Shown piece by piece: positions 25,091-36,743 of a DNA stretch of 64,000 nucleotides. The notes under the pieces are model-generated. The model was given only the letters and a program-made list of their open reading frames with translations. It was not told the origin of the DNA and did not search any database. The position numbers and the translations under genes were made by a program. The DNA comes from Hippopus hippopus (Eukaryota > Mollusca > Bivalvia > Cardiida > Cardiidae): contig OX328099.1 in the NCBI GenBank assembly GCA_946811185.2, positions 35,947,299 to 36,011,298 of the forward strand. Reading direction: 5' to 3'. Position 1 is the first letter of the stretch. Every line of letters starts with the position of its first letter.

Positions 25091-25370
25091 TCACAATATT
25101 TAGAATATATGCATGTTTCTTGTTTTCAGGGAAATTATACATGTATGAAAACATTGTGATGTGTTGATACTGCAAATAACATTATTGATATATTTCCATC
25201 AATATATTTATCCATTTGCTATACTGTTTGTCAAAATATTTAGAATTTATGCATATTTCTTGATTTTCAGGGAAATTATACACGTATGAAAACATTGTGA
25301 TGTGTTGATATTGCTAACAGCATTATTGATAAACTCCCATCAATAGATTTATCCGTTTGCCATACTGTTT
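25091..25370 (+). repeat. 140-bp tandem duplication in the Gypsy leader
   Basis: Units at 25091-25230 and 25231-25370 share 'gaaaacattgtgatgtgttg' and 'atttatcc.tttgc.atactg'. They lie in the long untranslated leader between the 5' LTR and gag. Confidence 0.8.
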
Positions 25371-26599
25371 GATTGTATATTTTTTAAATTACACTATCAT
25401 TTTCATTCCCATCACTTACGTTTCATACCACCACCCTCGAACTAAAATTCACCACGTGTTTTATTTCTAACACGTTCTAGATGATTTGTGTTAATATGCA
25501 GTAGCTCCCTCCACCTCAAAAGTGTGTAAAGTTACTAAAGTTATTGCTCACTAATTACCCAAATACCCATCCGCCCCCGCCTAAAAAGGTAGCTACACAA
25601 CTGCAATTAAACAAGAGTGCAATCACCCGACAACATTAAATCAAAATATAGTACACAATACAAAACCCTAGACCAGCGAGTCCTTATATTGTAGGGGTTA
25701 CGGTCGTGCGTTTCGAAGTTAGAGTACACGAGTTTGCGCCGCGACGCTGGAAGACAATTTTTTTTTTCATTTCGAGATATTTTTTCTTCTTTCATTCAGA
25801 GACTGCCCCCACTTTGTCTCCTTTTTCCCCAATGATTTCTTTTCTCTCTCTTTTTTTTGTCACACTGATTTACTGTGACATGGATATTCACATATTGAAT
25901 ATTTTGAACAGTATTCGTTCGTGTTAACATTGCCTTTTTTTTATGAAGATAACTTGAATTTACCAGAATTGCATTTTTACTGTGCCTGACTTGTCTCTTC
26001 AAATTTCGAAATAATAAGTCTGCCCATCGGGAATAAGCGGAAGAATGTTCCCCACGTGTTTGCTGTTTCTATGCAATAAAACCCAGGTAGTATACATGTG
26101 ACAGAAATATATTGGTTACGATCCCGGACTTGTGTATAGGAGTTCGTAAGTTCGAGACGTGGTAATGACAATTTTTTCTTCGTTCAATTTTTTTTCCCTC
26201 GTTGGTTATTGAGGGTTTTTTTTGTAAGTGTGAGTGTAAATTTGATTTCATAATTGGCATACCGTATTCTATACTTTGATTTGATGTGAATTGCTTTTCA
26301 TGTGTGTCTGGTTTTTAATTCCTTTTGTGATTGGTTTGCATTGACTCTTTTGTATTCTATTGGTTGGCAACATCTATGCAGTTGAACTCAGCTTTATTTG
26401 ATAAGTATCTGGATATCGTTTTGTGATTTGAGTGCTTTGGTGTGTCTTTCCCGAAGGAAATATCAACAGTTCTGTACAAGCTTCATAGTGTGAAAGTGTG
26501 ATAAGTTGAACACTTACCTTGACTCGAAAAGTGGTTACGTGTGACAAGGACCAGGATATATTTAGCTCTACTTACCAAAGGTGATTGAAATATTTTGTG

Positions 26600-27534
26600 A
26601 TAGAGAAGCAAATTGAAACAGGAAGTAAAGTTCAAAGAAGAGGAGGAGAGACGAATTGAAGAAAGGATACTTAGGTTAAGAATAGCAGAAGACGAGTTGG
26701 AGAATCATAGAATTGCTAGAGCGAGATTAGAGGAAGAAGTCAGGAAAAGGAAAGAGATTGATATAAGAAAAGTGATAACCTATCTTTGCTTAGACAAAAG
26801 ACGAACTAAAAGAAATGATGGAATCAGAAATGATGGGAAAGAGATACAGAGAGGTACCCTCAAAGATTCAGAGAGTGAATGAAAAAGATATTTTACCTTC
26901 CTCTATTCCAGCTCCTTACGCTTATGGGAGACCAGCTTTTCCACCATTTGTTGGATTTGATTTCGATGTATGGATGATTAAAGTAGAAGGAATAATCAAA
27001 AGTGGATTATATCCTGAATGCCTAGTAGTACAGGGGCTGAGGAATGCATTGAGAGGTGATTGTAAAAAGATCTTACTTACACTTGATCCAATGGCAAGTT
27101 CTATTGAGATTCTTCTGAAGTTGGAAGATATCTATGGCACAACTAAATCAGCAGATTCTATAATGCAAGACTTCTTCAATGCTAAACAAGAAGAAAATGA
27201 ATCATCATCAGATTGGGCCTTAAGGTTTGAAGCAATTATGCATTTGGCTGTGGAAGCTGGGGAAATACCAGAACATAAGAGAAACGATCTGCTGAAGCAT
27301 AGATTTTGGAAAGGATTAAAAAGTGAGAAGCTCCGCAATAATACAAGAGTGACATACGAGTCACTCTCAGCTACCTTTGAGTCATTAAGGAGGAAGACTA
27401 AAATGGAAGAAGATGAATTAAAAAGGTCAACACATGATCAACATCAAGTATGCAGCAAAAACCTGACTGATACAGGTAAGATACATGTGCCATTGGCCTC
27501 AAATGAAGAAGTTCATCTTCAATCAAAGCAGTAG
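26600..27534 (+). pseudogene. gag: Gypsy gag
   Basis: A charged, coiled-coil N-terminus (26613-26790, Glu/Arg rich) is in one frame and the capsid-like part in another (26815-27534, 239 codons). Capsid hallmarks are 'PPFVGFDFDVWMIKVEG' and 'WKGLKSEKLRNNTRVTYESL', the helical gag domain of metaviral elements. A frame change near 26800 separates the two. No CCHC zinc knuckle is visible before the stop at 27534, so the nucleocapsid part is lost or degraded. In an intact element it would form the virus-like particle. Confidence 0.8.
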
Positions 27535-27639
27535 CGACAATAACAAAAAGGATTGTGACAAGAAGGATGACACATCTAAAAAGGTCGGTGGACATACACA
27601 ACAAAGGTCGGATGAAAGTAATCCTTTAAACAAGTAGAT

Positions 27640-28449
27640 GCTTCTATTACGGGGCATGATGGAAGAATTCGTGAAGCAAATGGCCCTAGAGAAATTATTT
27701 TGAATAAACTTATTGGATCACCAAACGAAATGAATGTGAAAATAGAGGGTATAAATGTCAAAGCACTCCTAGACAGTGGCTCCATGATAAGTTCTATATC
27801 AGAATCCTTCTTCAATATTCTCCAAAACAAACCTACCTTACGGAGTCTGAATGACTTTGATCTGGACATCATTACAGCAAATGGTTCACACATTCCATAT
27901 CTGGGTTACATCGAAGCAAAGTTTGATTTCCAGTCGTTAGACCAAGTCACTTTATCAACACTTCTTTTAGTTGTCCCAACCACAGAGTATCATAAAAGTG
28001 TACCATTACTACTTGGAATGAATGTCATCCGACAAGTTAAAGATATTCATCAAGACGATCATGTTGTACCGTCAGAATGGAAATCTGCATTTGTGTCTTT
28101 GGGATCTGCTTCAGTTGGCACTGTCTATACCACACAGCCCATAAGTCTCAAACCTATGGAAACAGGGACAGTTAACGGTTTTGTACGCAAACTACGGAAT
28201 GCAGATGCTGCTGTCACGGAACACTGTGAAGACAGTTACAAATCTTCTCCTTTAGTGTGCCCTCGTGTTGTAAATTTAGCTAATCCTAGAAAAACAGCAC
28301 GTGTTCCTGTAAAGCTTTGCAACATTTCTGCTAAAGTTGTTCGTATTCCAGCAAAGTCAGAGATTTGTCAACTAAACGAAATTACTGTGTTGAGACATGC
28401 TGAGGTATCAGAACCCCTTGGACCTGAAAAGAGAAAAACAGAAGCTTAA
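27640..28449 (+). pseudogene. Gypsy protease region
   Basis: Open frame from about 27700 (249 codons). It has the retropepsin active-site signature 'ALLDSGSMISSIS' (Asp-Ser-Gly, residues about 24-36) and a later 'LLLGMNVI' flap-side motif. The region between the gag stop (27534) and this frame is out of register, so the protease is cut off from gag. It ends at 28449, just before a nested insertion separates it from the RT. Confidence 0.78.
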
Positions 28450-28469
28450 ACAAACAGTGTATCAATGGA

Positions 28470-28650
28470 AACTAGAGCTGTCACTGAATGTGACTTAATA
28501 CCCCCGCCAGCGCTTTGACAGAAACAGGCAATTATTTGTACACAGACGGACACACGGACGGACACTCAGACGGACAAACGGACGGACACACGGACAGACA
28601 AGCTGATTCCAGTATACCCCCGAAAACATTCGTTTTGCGGGGGTATAAAG
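28470..28650. repeat. Short nested insertion with 'tacccccg' hairpin ends
   Basis: Starts 'actagagctgtcactg', contains about nine 'acggac/cggacag' units (28545-28600), and ends in a hairpin in which 'atacccccg' pairs with 'gcgggggtat'. It interrupts pol between protease and RT. A directly following 'atcatcacctgaaa' doublet (28673-28714) is a separate small duplication. Confidence 0.6.
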
Positions 28651-28692
28651 AATCACTTACCTCCCATGGAGTGATCATCACCTGAAAAGGAA

Positions 28693-29472
28693 ATGAGAGA
28701 CAGATCATCACCTGAAAGAGAAAAGAAAGAAGGATCAAATAATGATATAAATACTAAAGATGAGTTTGGTGTGGACACTGACGAATCAGACTTTACAGAG
28801 GAACAGAAGTTCAAAATACACAGTGTATTCAAGAAGTGGGAATCTCCTTTTCCTGAAGGCCCTCATGATTTGGGATGTACATCTGCCGTCAAACATAAGA
28901 TCAGTCTTACTGACAACGCTCCTTTTAAAAAACCATGTAGAAGAGTTCCGCCTGCAGTTTATAATGAAGTCTGTGAGCATTTGAAAGAAATGGTCAACAT
29001 TTGGGCTATAAGAGAATCAAAGAGTCCTTGGTCTTCCAACATCGTTGTTGTCAAGAAGAAAGATGGATCAATAAGGTTTTGCATAGACTATAGGAAGCTA
29101 AATAACAGAACCAAAAAGGATGCCTATGCAGTGCCAAGGATCGATGACACCCTACATCTTCTCGCTGGATCAAAATTCTTTTCAAAGCTTGATCTTAAAT
29201 CAGGCTATTGGCAGGTTGAAATGGAAGAAGCTGACAAAGAGAAAACTGCTTTTCAAGTTTGGGGCCTTGGTTTCTATGAGTGTAACAGGATATCTTTCGG
29301 GCTTTGTAACGCTCCGGCGATATTTCAGCGTTTGATGGAACGTTGCAGGGGAGATCTGAACTTGAAGGACTGCCTCGTATATCTAGATGACATTGTAACA
29401 TTTTCAAAGATATTGAGTCCCATGTCGATCGTCTGGATGCAGTTTTTGAGCGCCTTGCCTCGTATAACTTGA
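28693..29472 (+). pseudogene. pol: Gypsy reverse transcriptase
   Basis: A 259-codon frame with metaviral RT blocks in order: 'WSSNIVVVKKKDGSIRFCID', 'LDLKSGYWQVEM' (first catalytic Asp), 'FGLCNAPAIFQRLM', and 'CLVYLDDIVTFSK' (Tyr-Leu-Asp-Asp). All three catalytic aspartates are present. The frame is lost just after the YLDD block, near 29415; the connection domain continues from 29469 in another frame. The N-terminus includes sequence from the preceding duplication. Confidence 0.9.
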
Positions 29473-30552
29473 AAGTCAGTCCAAAGAAAAGCGAGTTCTT
29501 CAAGAGAAAGATTACTTACCTAGGTCACGTTGTATCACAGGAAGGAATACAAACTGATCCAGACAAGACTAGGGTTGTAAAAGACTGGCCTATTCCTAAA
29601 ACTGTAAAAGAAGTAAGGAAATTTCTTGGATTTGTGGGCTACTTCAGAAAATTCATCAAGGACTTTTCCGCAAAAGCGAGACCACTAAACAACCTCTTAA
29701 TTGGTCACCCTCTGAAAACTGATATATCATCGAAAAAGAAGGATAAACGCCAACCATTTGTTTGGGGATTAGAGCAACAGACAGCTTTTGATGAATTATG
29801 GGAACAGCTTATACAGACTACAGCCTCCCGTTCAAATTATACACAGATGCATTATCCAAGGGTCTTGGAGCTGTGTTGTATCAGAAACAAGACGGAAGGA
29901 TCGTGTAATAGCTTATACCAGCAGAAGTCTTAAGCCATCAGAGCGCAACTATCCAGCGCATGAATTAGAATTCTTAGCCCTGAAATGGTCTGTTACGGAA
30001 AAATTCCATGACTACTTGTATGGCTCATCGTTTGAGGTCATAAGAGACAACAATCCTTTAACTTACGTTTCCACCTCAGCCAAACTGGACGCTGTTGGTC
30101 ACAGATGGTTAGCAGCACTCTTTAATTATAATTTCAAAACTAGTTGCAGATCTGGAAAGAAAAACATTGATGCAGACAGTCTTTCACGGATACCCTCTCT
30201 TGGAAAACCGATAGACAAATCTATTATATCTGCACTTGCATTAGCGTCATCGTCGTCACCATGTGAAACACCTGCTGAACTTTCCCTTGTTGACCCCGTT
30301 TCCATGGATGCTGTAGAAACCTCCTCTTTACAAGATGTCAAACCTGAAACAATAGAGGCAGTATCTTTGAGTTCCAAAGATTGGAAGAAAGCCCAACGTG
30401 CCGATCCTATACTTTCACAATACTTGGTCCATATGGATAATGGCACTAAACCATCTGCTAGGCAGGTAAGTGGAAAGTTTGATCCAACGGTCAGGTACCT
30501 GCGTGACTGGGAAAACTTGGATATCAGAGGTGGCGTCCTCTATCGATTCTAA
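29469..30552 (+). pseudogene. pol: Gypsy RT connection and RNase H
   Basis: Frame 29469-29933 gives the RT thumb ('YLGHVVSQEGIQTDPDKT', 'VRKFLGFVGYFRKFIKDF') and the start of RNase H ('LYTDALSKGLGAVLYQ', with the first Asp). A shift near 29910 moves to the frame 29788-30552, which has 'SRSLKPSERNYPAHELEFLA' and 'DNNPLTYVSTSAKLD'. Key acidic residues of RNase H are visible but the domain spans two frames, so no intact protein can be made. Confidence 0.85.
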
Positions 30553-31379
30553 AAAATTCAAGGGACAAACTTACAAACAGCTCCTTTTGCCAGAAAATCT
30601 TAGGATGGAAGTTTTTAAGGCATTACATGATGACCTTGGCCATCAAGGACGAGACAGGACAGTCTCTCTCTTCAAACAGAGATTGTTTTGGTCTGGAATG
30701 GATGCCTTCATTGAGAATAAGTTACGTCACTGTATGACAAGAAGTCTGATTGGAAGAGCTACATGTATGTTGGTCCTTTAGTCCATGCCTATAATGTCAC
30801 TATACATGAAAGCACTGGTTTTTCGCCGTATTATCTCATGTTTGGAAGAGAGCCGAAATTAGCCAAGGATGCACTCCTTGGTCTGACGTTTGACGAAGCT
30901 CATTCAAAAAGTAGAATGAGTATGTTCAGAGACTGAAAAAGCGACTTACTTTCGCTCATAACAAAGCAAAACAAACAGCAGACAAGACGGCTCTCACCAA
31001 CAAGTCTTACTACGATAAGAAAGCGAAAGCAGCTGTTCTGAAACCAGACGATATTGTTTTAGTGAGAAACATATCCCAAAGAGGTAAACAGAAGATTGCC
31101 GAAAAGTGGGAAACGAATCCATATATTGTAGTCGAACAGCCAAACGTGGAAACTCCAGTCTACGTTTTTAGGAAAAGGATTCATCATCCAGAAAAACCAA
31201 GACGCTGCACAGGAACCTATTGCTTCCAATCAGAACAGGAACAGGAAAAGTATGTGATTCCACAGAAAAGGAATATCACCAAGGAGTCTGATAACGACAC
31301 AGCAGATAAAGGTGCAAAGCCAAAGAGACAAAGACGTCCACCGAGTTGGCAAAGTTCACACGAGTGGGTCATTAATTAG
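30553..31379 (+). pseudogene. pol: Gypsy integrase, core deleted
   Basis: The His-His-Cys zinc domain is visible ('HDDLGHQGRDRTVSLFKQRL', near 30625-30680), but the second Cys and nearly all of the catalytic DDE core are gone: the sequence passes near 30745-30780 straight into the C-terminal end of the core ('HAYNVTIHESTGFSPYYLMF'). The GPF/Y-like tail follows in a 105-codon frame (31062-31379). The deletion alone makes the element non-autonomous. Confidence 0.82.
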
Positions 31380-31963
31380 CATCTTTTAATTCATCAGTTT
31401 CATTATAACACTTGTGTTATATTTTATATGTATCTATATGGAACCAGGTTCATACTTACCTTATTATTTGTACTTTGTTTTCATTGTTTACTAACCTTGT
31501 TTCCAGATTTAAAGTTAGATACCAACTTCGATCATTGTTGCGTCTATCACAGATGTTGTTCTTTCTTTTAATCACGTAGGTAAGTATTATTGTACCTTTT
31601 TGTTGTCAAAAGGTATAAAAAACTTTTCAGGGTAGTAAAAATAAAAAAAAAGATGCTTTGACAGTTCACTGTATGTTTCAGGAGACTTACCTTCTGGATT
31701 GAAGAGCAAATCCGTGGAGCTCTATTATCGTCATTACAGATGACATTCTGCAGCATCCAGTAAACAAGTACCGTGTGAACGTCTGTTCCATTCATTAGTA
31801 TTAGAATTCGTGCATTGAATTTATTGATATGTATATACACTGTACATGTGTTTATTTCTTCTTTGTATCATTCATCACCATTATCAGTGCTTTCGATTTT
31901 CCTTTGTAGGAGCAGTATCTATTTACTTACTTTCAAGAAATGTCTGGACGCCATTTTTCCGTC
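31380..31963. other. 3' untranslated part of the Gypsy element
   Basis: AT-rich sequence between the pol end and the polypurine tract with no coding signal. It could be a degraded extra gene, but nothing is recognisable. Confidence 0.4.
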
Positions 31964-31970
31964 AGGGGGA
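31964..31970 (+). promoter_or_regulatory. Polypurine tract
   Basis: 'aggggga' three bases before the 3' LTR start 'tgtcata', the expected plus-strand priming site. Confidence 0.65.
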
Positions 31971-31973
31971 ATA

Positions 31974-32438
31974 TGTCATAGAGTGAAAGTAAAGATACAT
32001 GTATAATAAAATTACTATAAAATCTCCCAGTATTGTTATCTTTTATTTCCAAACCCTTTTATTACAATGTTTACCTTATTACCTTTGGCAAAGCTACTCC
32101 TTTAAGACTGTTCTTAATCGATTGCGCCTATCACGTCACCTGCCATATTTTGTTTGTGCATGACAAGTTGTTTATTATCAAGTCATAGTATTTATACATC
32201 AATATAAATACAGGTAACTATTCACATCACTTTTTGTCACATTATCATGTCTTTAAGTATTCATTTTTTTAAGAATTATGAGAATTATGTATATATTGAG
32301 GGTTTTGTACTGGTGTTTATGATTGTTCATGTCTATTTATAGAAAAACCATCTTATTACATTGACGTAGCAAGGAACTGATTCTGTTATCGTTGTTTTGC
32401 CCCTTCTGCCAAATTAACGAACTGGCTGGCAGGCGACA
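31974..32438 (+). repeat. 3' LTR of the Gypsy element
   Basis: 465 bp, TG...CA ends intact ('tgtcata' to 'ggcgaca'). Lacks about 42 bp present in the 5' LTR. Followed by the target duplication 'tgca'. Confidence 0.88.
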
Positions 32439-33074
32439 TGCACATAAAAAGAATTAAGAGAAACTCAGGTAATGGGAATAAGGTGGGGGGATTACAGCAA
32501 ACAACTTTTAAGAAGCAAGAAAATACTTTTCAACACCACACCTGTGAGAGGAGACGTTGTCGTGTACAAGACGGACTTATGATAATCCTTTGCTTGGACG
32601 TTGGTCAGTGTATGCGGCTGCATATATTTCAAATAACTTGGACATTTTAAAAGCAATTTGCACGAAATAAACGGATATCGCAAGCTATTGAATACACCAT
32701 TCTTAAAAGCGCAGTGAAGTTTAGAAGGCACAAATTGGCCAGAAGTAAAAAGTATGGGAGTCAACATATAGGCAAATATAAAGGTATGGATATCATTGTA
32801 TACATGGTGAAAGAATGAAACCGCTCAAGAAAATCAAAATTGTTATTCCGACGGTCACAACTGTTCCCTGAAATGGTGTATTTGAATGAACTATTTGACT
32901 GGATACAGTTTGCGACAGAATAAAGCGGTTGTTGATATAAGTATAATCGGTGTATATGGGTACCAGTCAGATTGCACTGACATATATTAACCCTGAAGAA
33001 AAATAGTCAACACAAAGAATTTCAAGAAAAGCAAGGTCATAAACGCTAGGCAAATGTACAGGTACACACTCATA

Positions 33075-33175
33075 TAAGTTAACGGTATTTTCTCCTTTTC
33101 CCTCAATGTTTCCTTAAGTTGTCTTTTGCCACTTTCGTTAAAACTTGGGATTGTGTGGTAAAGGATTAATGTCCT
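33075..33175 (-). repeat. Partial piggyBac-like MITE (family R1), reverse orientation
   Basis: Reverse complement of the R1 left half: 'ttttctccttttccctca' (half palindrome), then 'aaaacttgggattgtgtgg' and 'taaagga'. The only R1 copy seen outside the DOHH region. Confidence 0.6.
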
Positions 33176-34074
33176 GTTATTGTGACCTATTCTATCCCAC
33201 ATCCGACTCCTGTATTCACGAACCATTCTAAATTTCCATCTTTGACTTATCTTACATTTAGAAAGCAACCAAATTTCTCATTGACTAAACCATTTGGTTG
33301 AGCCATTCAGAACTAGTGGTACTTTTTTACGGTAGAAATTGTTTGAGAATTAGACTTCGAATGCTGTTGAGGATGGTTGGTGAAAAAGGGCCCTGGAGCC
33401 ACCTAATTGGCTAAAAGGTCAATAAGAAGAAGGTGGGTGCCTTATCCACATATCAACACAAGAGAAGTGTAAGTGTTCAATCCACACGAGAATGCTGCTG
33501 CATTCTCACATGCATACAAATCTAGGCTGGAAGATAGTTGTGTAGGGGGGTAGGCTCTCGGTTGGTAACCTGTGATGAGCAGGGTCAACTTTTGGAACTA
33601 CCCACATCACTGCTCGAGCCCTTGTTAAGGTTTCTAGGCGGCAATCATCAAGAGTGACTAATAAAAGTTTTTTAGAACTTGTTTCACAACTGATGTAAAA
33701 TAAATATATTTAACTAAATCAAAGCTGAGACAGTTACCAGTCTGAAAGACTTGAAATAAGTCTACAGTGATTTCTTCAAACTTTAATTTTCAACAATCAT
33801 ATGGTAGTCTCCTTACAATACATTAAAACAAGAGGCTATCATGGCCCTGTCTCGTATATTGATTGATTGTATGGTATTTTATGATGTTTACGACATTATT
33901 TCATTTATATAGCGGCGGTCAGTACAACCATTCATGCTTGCCTGGAATTTCTTTTACCAGCACTCTGCTCAATATTCTTTTCAAGCCACTGGCTGCACCA
34001 TCATCGAAATAACGGTCAGCCGTGAGAGAGGAATGAATCTTGTTGCAATGACTATCACCAATCCTCTGAGAGAA

Positions 34075-34150
34075 ATTAGCCGAGTCAGGGATCAAAACAG
34101 CAACCCCTCTCAAGTACTAAATGCTACAGACTGAGCTACCAGGGCTTGGC
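34075..34150 (-). repeat. tRNA-like SINE head (reverse)
   Basis: The reverse strand reads 'ccctggtagctcagtctgta' (A box) and a weak B box ('tgatccctgactcgg'). A related head is at 35450-35530. Confidence 0.5.
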
Positions 34151-34379
34151 GATGGACCTCCAATGACTAATAAGTACAAACCGTACGAACCAAACATTAG
34201 AATTCAAGGCCAAATGGTTTCAAACAAGAAGACTTATGTTTTCTCTACATGTGAATACATATGTTTCCCATGTGAAAGTTGGGATCCCAGGGCAAAGCCA
34301 TTTTTGACCACAGAGCTATGATTACTTGAATCCCTGTAGACGTCCACAAGATAAAGACACATGCCAAATAATACATGTC

Positions 34380-36235
34380 TAGACCGTACAGTTATAAACA
34401 AGAAGATTTTCAAAGTTTCCTTAACATAAAGCCCTGCAAAACATGTGACCCTGACGCAGGGCTAATTCTAATCCCAGGACTGAATTTTGAACAAATTCAG
34501 AAGTGACCAAATTTGTAAGTCCAAGCTTTATGGTTAGGTGCAAGGACATTTTTAAAATTTTCACTTTATAAGCACATGTTAAATTTATGACTCATGCGGT
34601 GGGACCAACTGTCACACCAGGGCTTAATTTGGAACAACTTTGGAAGAGGCCTGTTGGCTGATAACACTGAAATAATATTACAGACAAAGTCAGGAACAAG
34701 AAGATCTTTTCACTATATAAGCCAAAATATAAGTTATTACTTGTGGGGCAGGGCCAATTTAGACCCCAGGCCTATAATTTAAACAATCTTGATAAGAGTT
34801 CATTAGATAAGTTTACATGCAAAATTTGGTGGCCATAGGTCTTATGGTTAGGATTGAGAAGGTCTTTCAAATTTTCACTACATGTATATATGCCAATGTA
34901 AAACTTGTGACTGCTAGGGCAGGGCAAATTTTGACACCATGGCTATAATTTGGGCTATCTCAGTAGAGGCTGACTGGTGTTTATTCTTGGGCGGAAAAGC
35001 AGGGTGCGCCGCTCTGCCCCTCTTTCACTCCGCCCTTGTGCCCCAAATCTATATACACAGGCCCTGCTGTCCTCATCTTATGCATACAAAAATCAGCTGT
35101 CTGTTGTTCTAGTTTCAGGGAAGAAGTTACTGGGCAACGTGGGTGAAGAACTGGCCTTCAGTGGCTCGACTTCGCCTCGTCAAGTTTGCACAGCAAAAAA
35201 ACTTCTAAGTTAAATTTTTCCGACTTGACTATATTCATGAATATGGGCAATCTTAGACTAAGGGTGACCCCACTTATCCTTTATTAAATTGGTCAATTAG
35301 ACAAGACAGCAGAGTATTACGATCCTTATCTGTCACTAACTCGCTAAATGCACCCCTTCATCCCTCGAAACCCTGTCCTTTTTACCTTATTCCTTACTCG
35401 AGTCATTTTTCTGTAATCTGATGAGAAATGCCAGAAAAAGCTAAGAAAGAAATTGGCCGAACCAGGGATCGGACCCACGACCCCCTGTTCTAAAGTCTTG
35501 CACGATACCCACTGAGCTACCAGGGCTCGGCGATTAATTACAAGGTAATAAAAACCATATGGTCAGATAATGTTCTGTTGAGTCAACAAGGTGATAAGAA
35601 ATCCTTTCTTGTTTTTTGTCTTTAATATGCACACCAAATTTAAAATCACAGGTAGTACTTATTTTGAAAAGAGTTAAGGTCACTTTTGCCTTTGTCTGAT
35701 AGTAATAGTCATTCAACATGGCATTGTTCATCTCTTCTCCTTTTTTGTCCCTCCCTGCCTTTTTGCCTTGTCTAGAATAATCACTAGACCAATTACACAA
35801 AGCTACATGCAAAATTTGGTAGCCCTAGGCCTTATGGCTACGAACTAGAGGATTTTTAGAATTTTCACAATATATACCCATGTAAAACTTGTGCCCCACC
35901 AGACAGGACCAATTTTGATCCAAGGGCTATAAATTGAAGAAACTTGGTAGAGGACCATTAGATAAAGCTACATGTGGAATTTGTAGCCCTGGGCCTTATG
36001 GTTTTGGACAAAAAGATTTTCAATATTTTTAATTTCTGTTGCCATGGCTTTTAAAGGAATTAAATTCTTCCAAAAAATTCTGGAGAGGCAGTATCTTTAC
36101 GGTGCAGTTTGGTCAAAACTGGAACTAGCCTCAGGGAAAAAGATGTTTGAAATGAAAGCTAACACACGGACAGACACACGACAGACACAGGGCCATGACT
36201 TAAGCGTGCTGGCTTTTGGCCAGTGGAGCTGAAAA
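34380..36235 (+). repeat. Array of diverged 150-bp units (family R3)
   Basis: Repeated blocks 'aacttgtga', 'ggcagggccaattt', 'cagggctataattt', 'gcaaaatttggtagccctag', 'gccttatggtt' and 'aagattttcaaa' recur near 34400, 34590, 34740, 34900, 35800 and 35890. The array ends 36165-36235 with 'cagacaca' units and 'ctggcttttggccagtggag'. The same family occurs at 53430-53846 and 56395-56910. Non-coding. Confidence 0.6.
35450..35530 (-). repeat. tRNA-like SINE head (reverse), better preserved
   Basis: The reverse strand reads 'ccctggtagctcagtgggta' (A box), a loop, then 'gtgggtccgatccctggttc' (B box). No discriminator or CCA context and no matching acceptor stem, so it is not called as a tRNA gene. 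Confidence 0.55.
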
Positions 36236-36269
36236 AAAGACTTATGGCTATATCAAAAGCATTTTCTGG

Positions 36270-36500
36270 AGAAATATGAGGCACAGAAGATGGAGTTTGT
36301 TTTTGAAACAGCTGAAACCATTGTGGGAAAAGGAATTTAATGCTGGTTACAATTTTCTCCTTTTCACATAATATTTTCATAGATCTTCTTTTGGGCTGTA
36401 AAAAAACCATGTCATTTTAAAAAGTGTAGAAAACATTGAGGAAAAAAGAAAAAGATGCTGTTGACCACCACTTTCCTCCTTTTCCCACAATGAGCATAAA
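36270..36500 (-). repeat. Two diverged R1 palindromes just 3' of DOHH
   Basis: 'ccattgtgggaaaaggaa' with 'ttttctccttttcacat' (36310-36370), and 'gaaaacattgaggaaaaa' with 'tcctccttttcccacaat' (36430-36492). Either may form part of the DOHH 3' untranslated region. Confidence 0.5.
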
Positions 36501-36564
36501 TATGGTAAGATTTTGCCTCAACACATGCAATTGTTTGGTCAGCACTTTACATTTTGTCCTAGCA

Positions 36565-36743
36565 TCAGGCTTCAATGAATTCTCCCTGTTTAAGTTTTGC
36601 CATGGTATCAGCATACTGAAAATCATCACTGGATTGATATTCTCCAATATCCAGAGCCACAACACAGCTTTCCTTTACAACTCTTTCTTTATCATTTCTA
36701 TAACTCTCTAAAATCCTCATGCTTTCTTCTGTTGCAATGGAAC
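36565..36743 (-). CDS. DOHH: DOHH exon 5 (last coding exon)
   Basis: 179 nt to the TGA at 36565-36567. Encodes '[13 protein letters not shown]' and the C-terminal tail with '[10 protein letters not shown]'. Acceptor 'cctttcag'. No clear AATAAA lies in the next few hundred bases; the downstream sequence contains reversed R1 palindromes. Confidence 0.94.

Larger units (their letters stand above)
24220..32438 (+). mobile_element. Gypsy LTR retrotransposon, defective
   Basis: Two LTRs flank an 8.2-kb element with a primer-binding site, broken gag, protease, RT, RNase H, partial integrase and a purine tract. A 4-bp target duplication 'tgca' is seen at 24216-24219 and 32439-32442. Frameshifts, a nested insertion near 28.47-28.65 kb and an integrase-core deletion inactivate it. 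The LTRs are similar but not identical, so the insertion is not recent. Confidence 0.9.
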
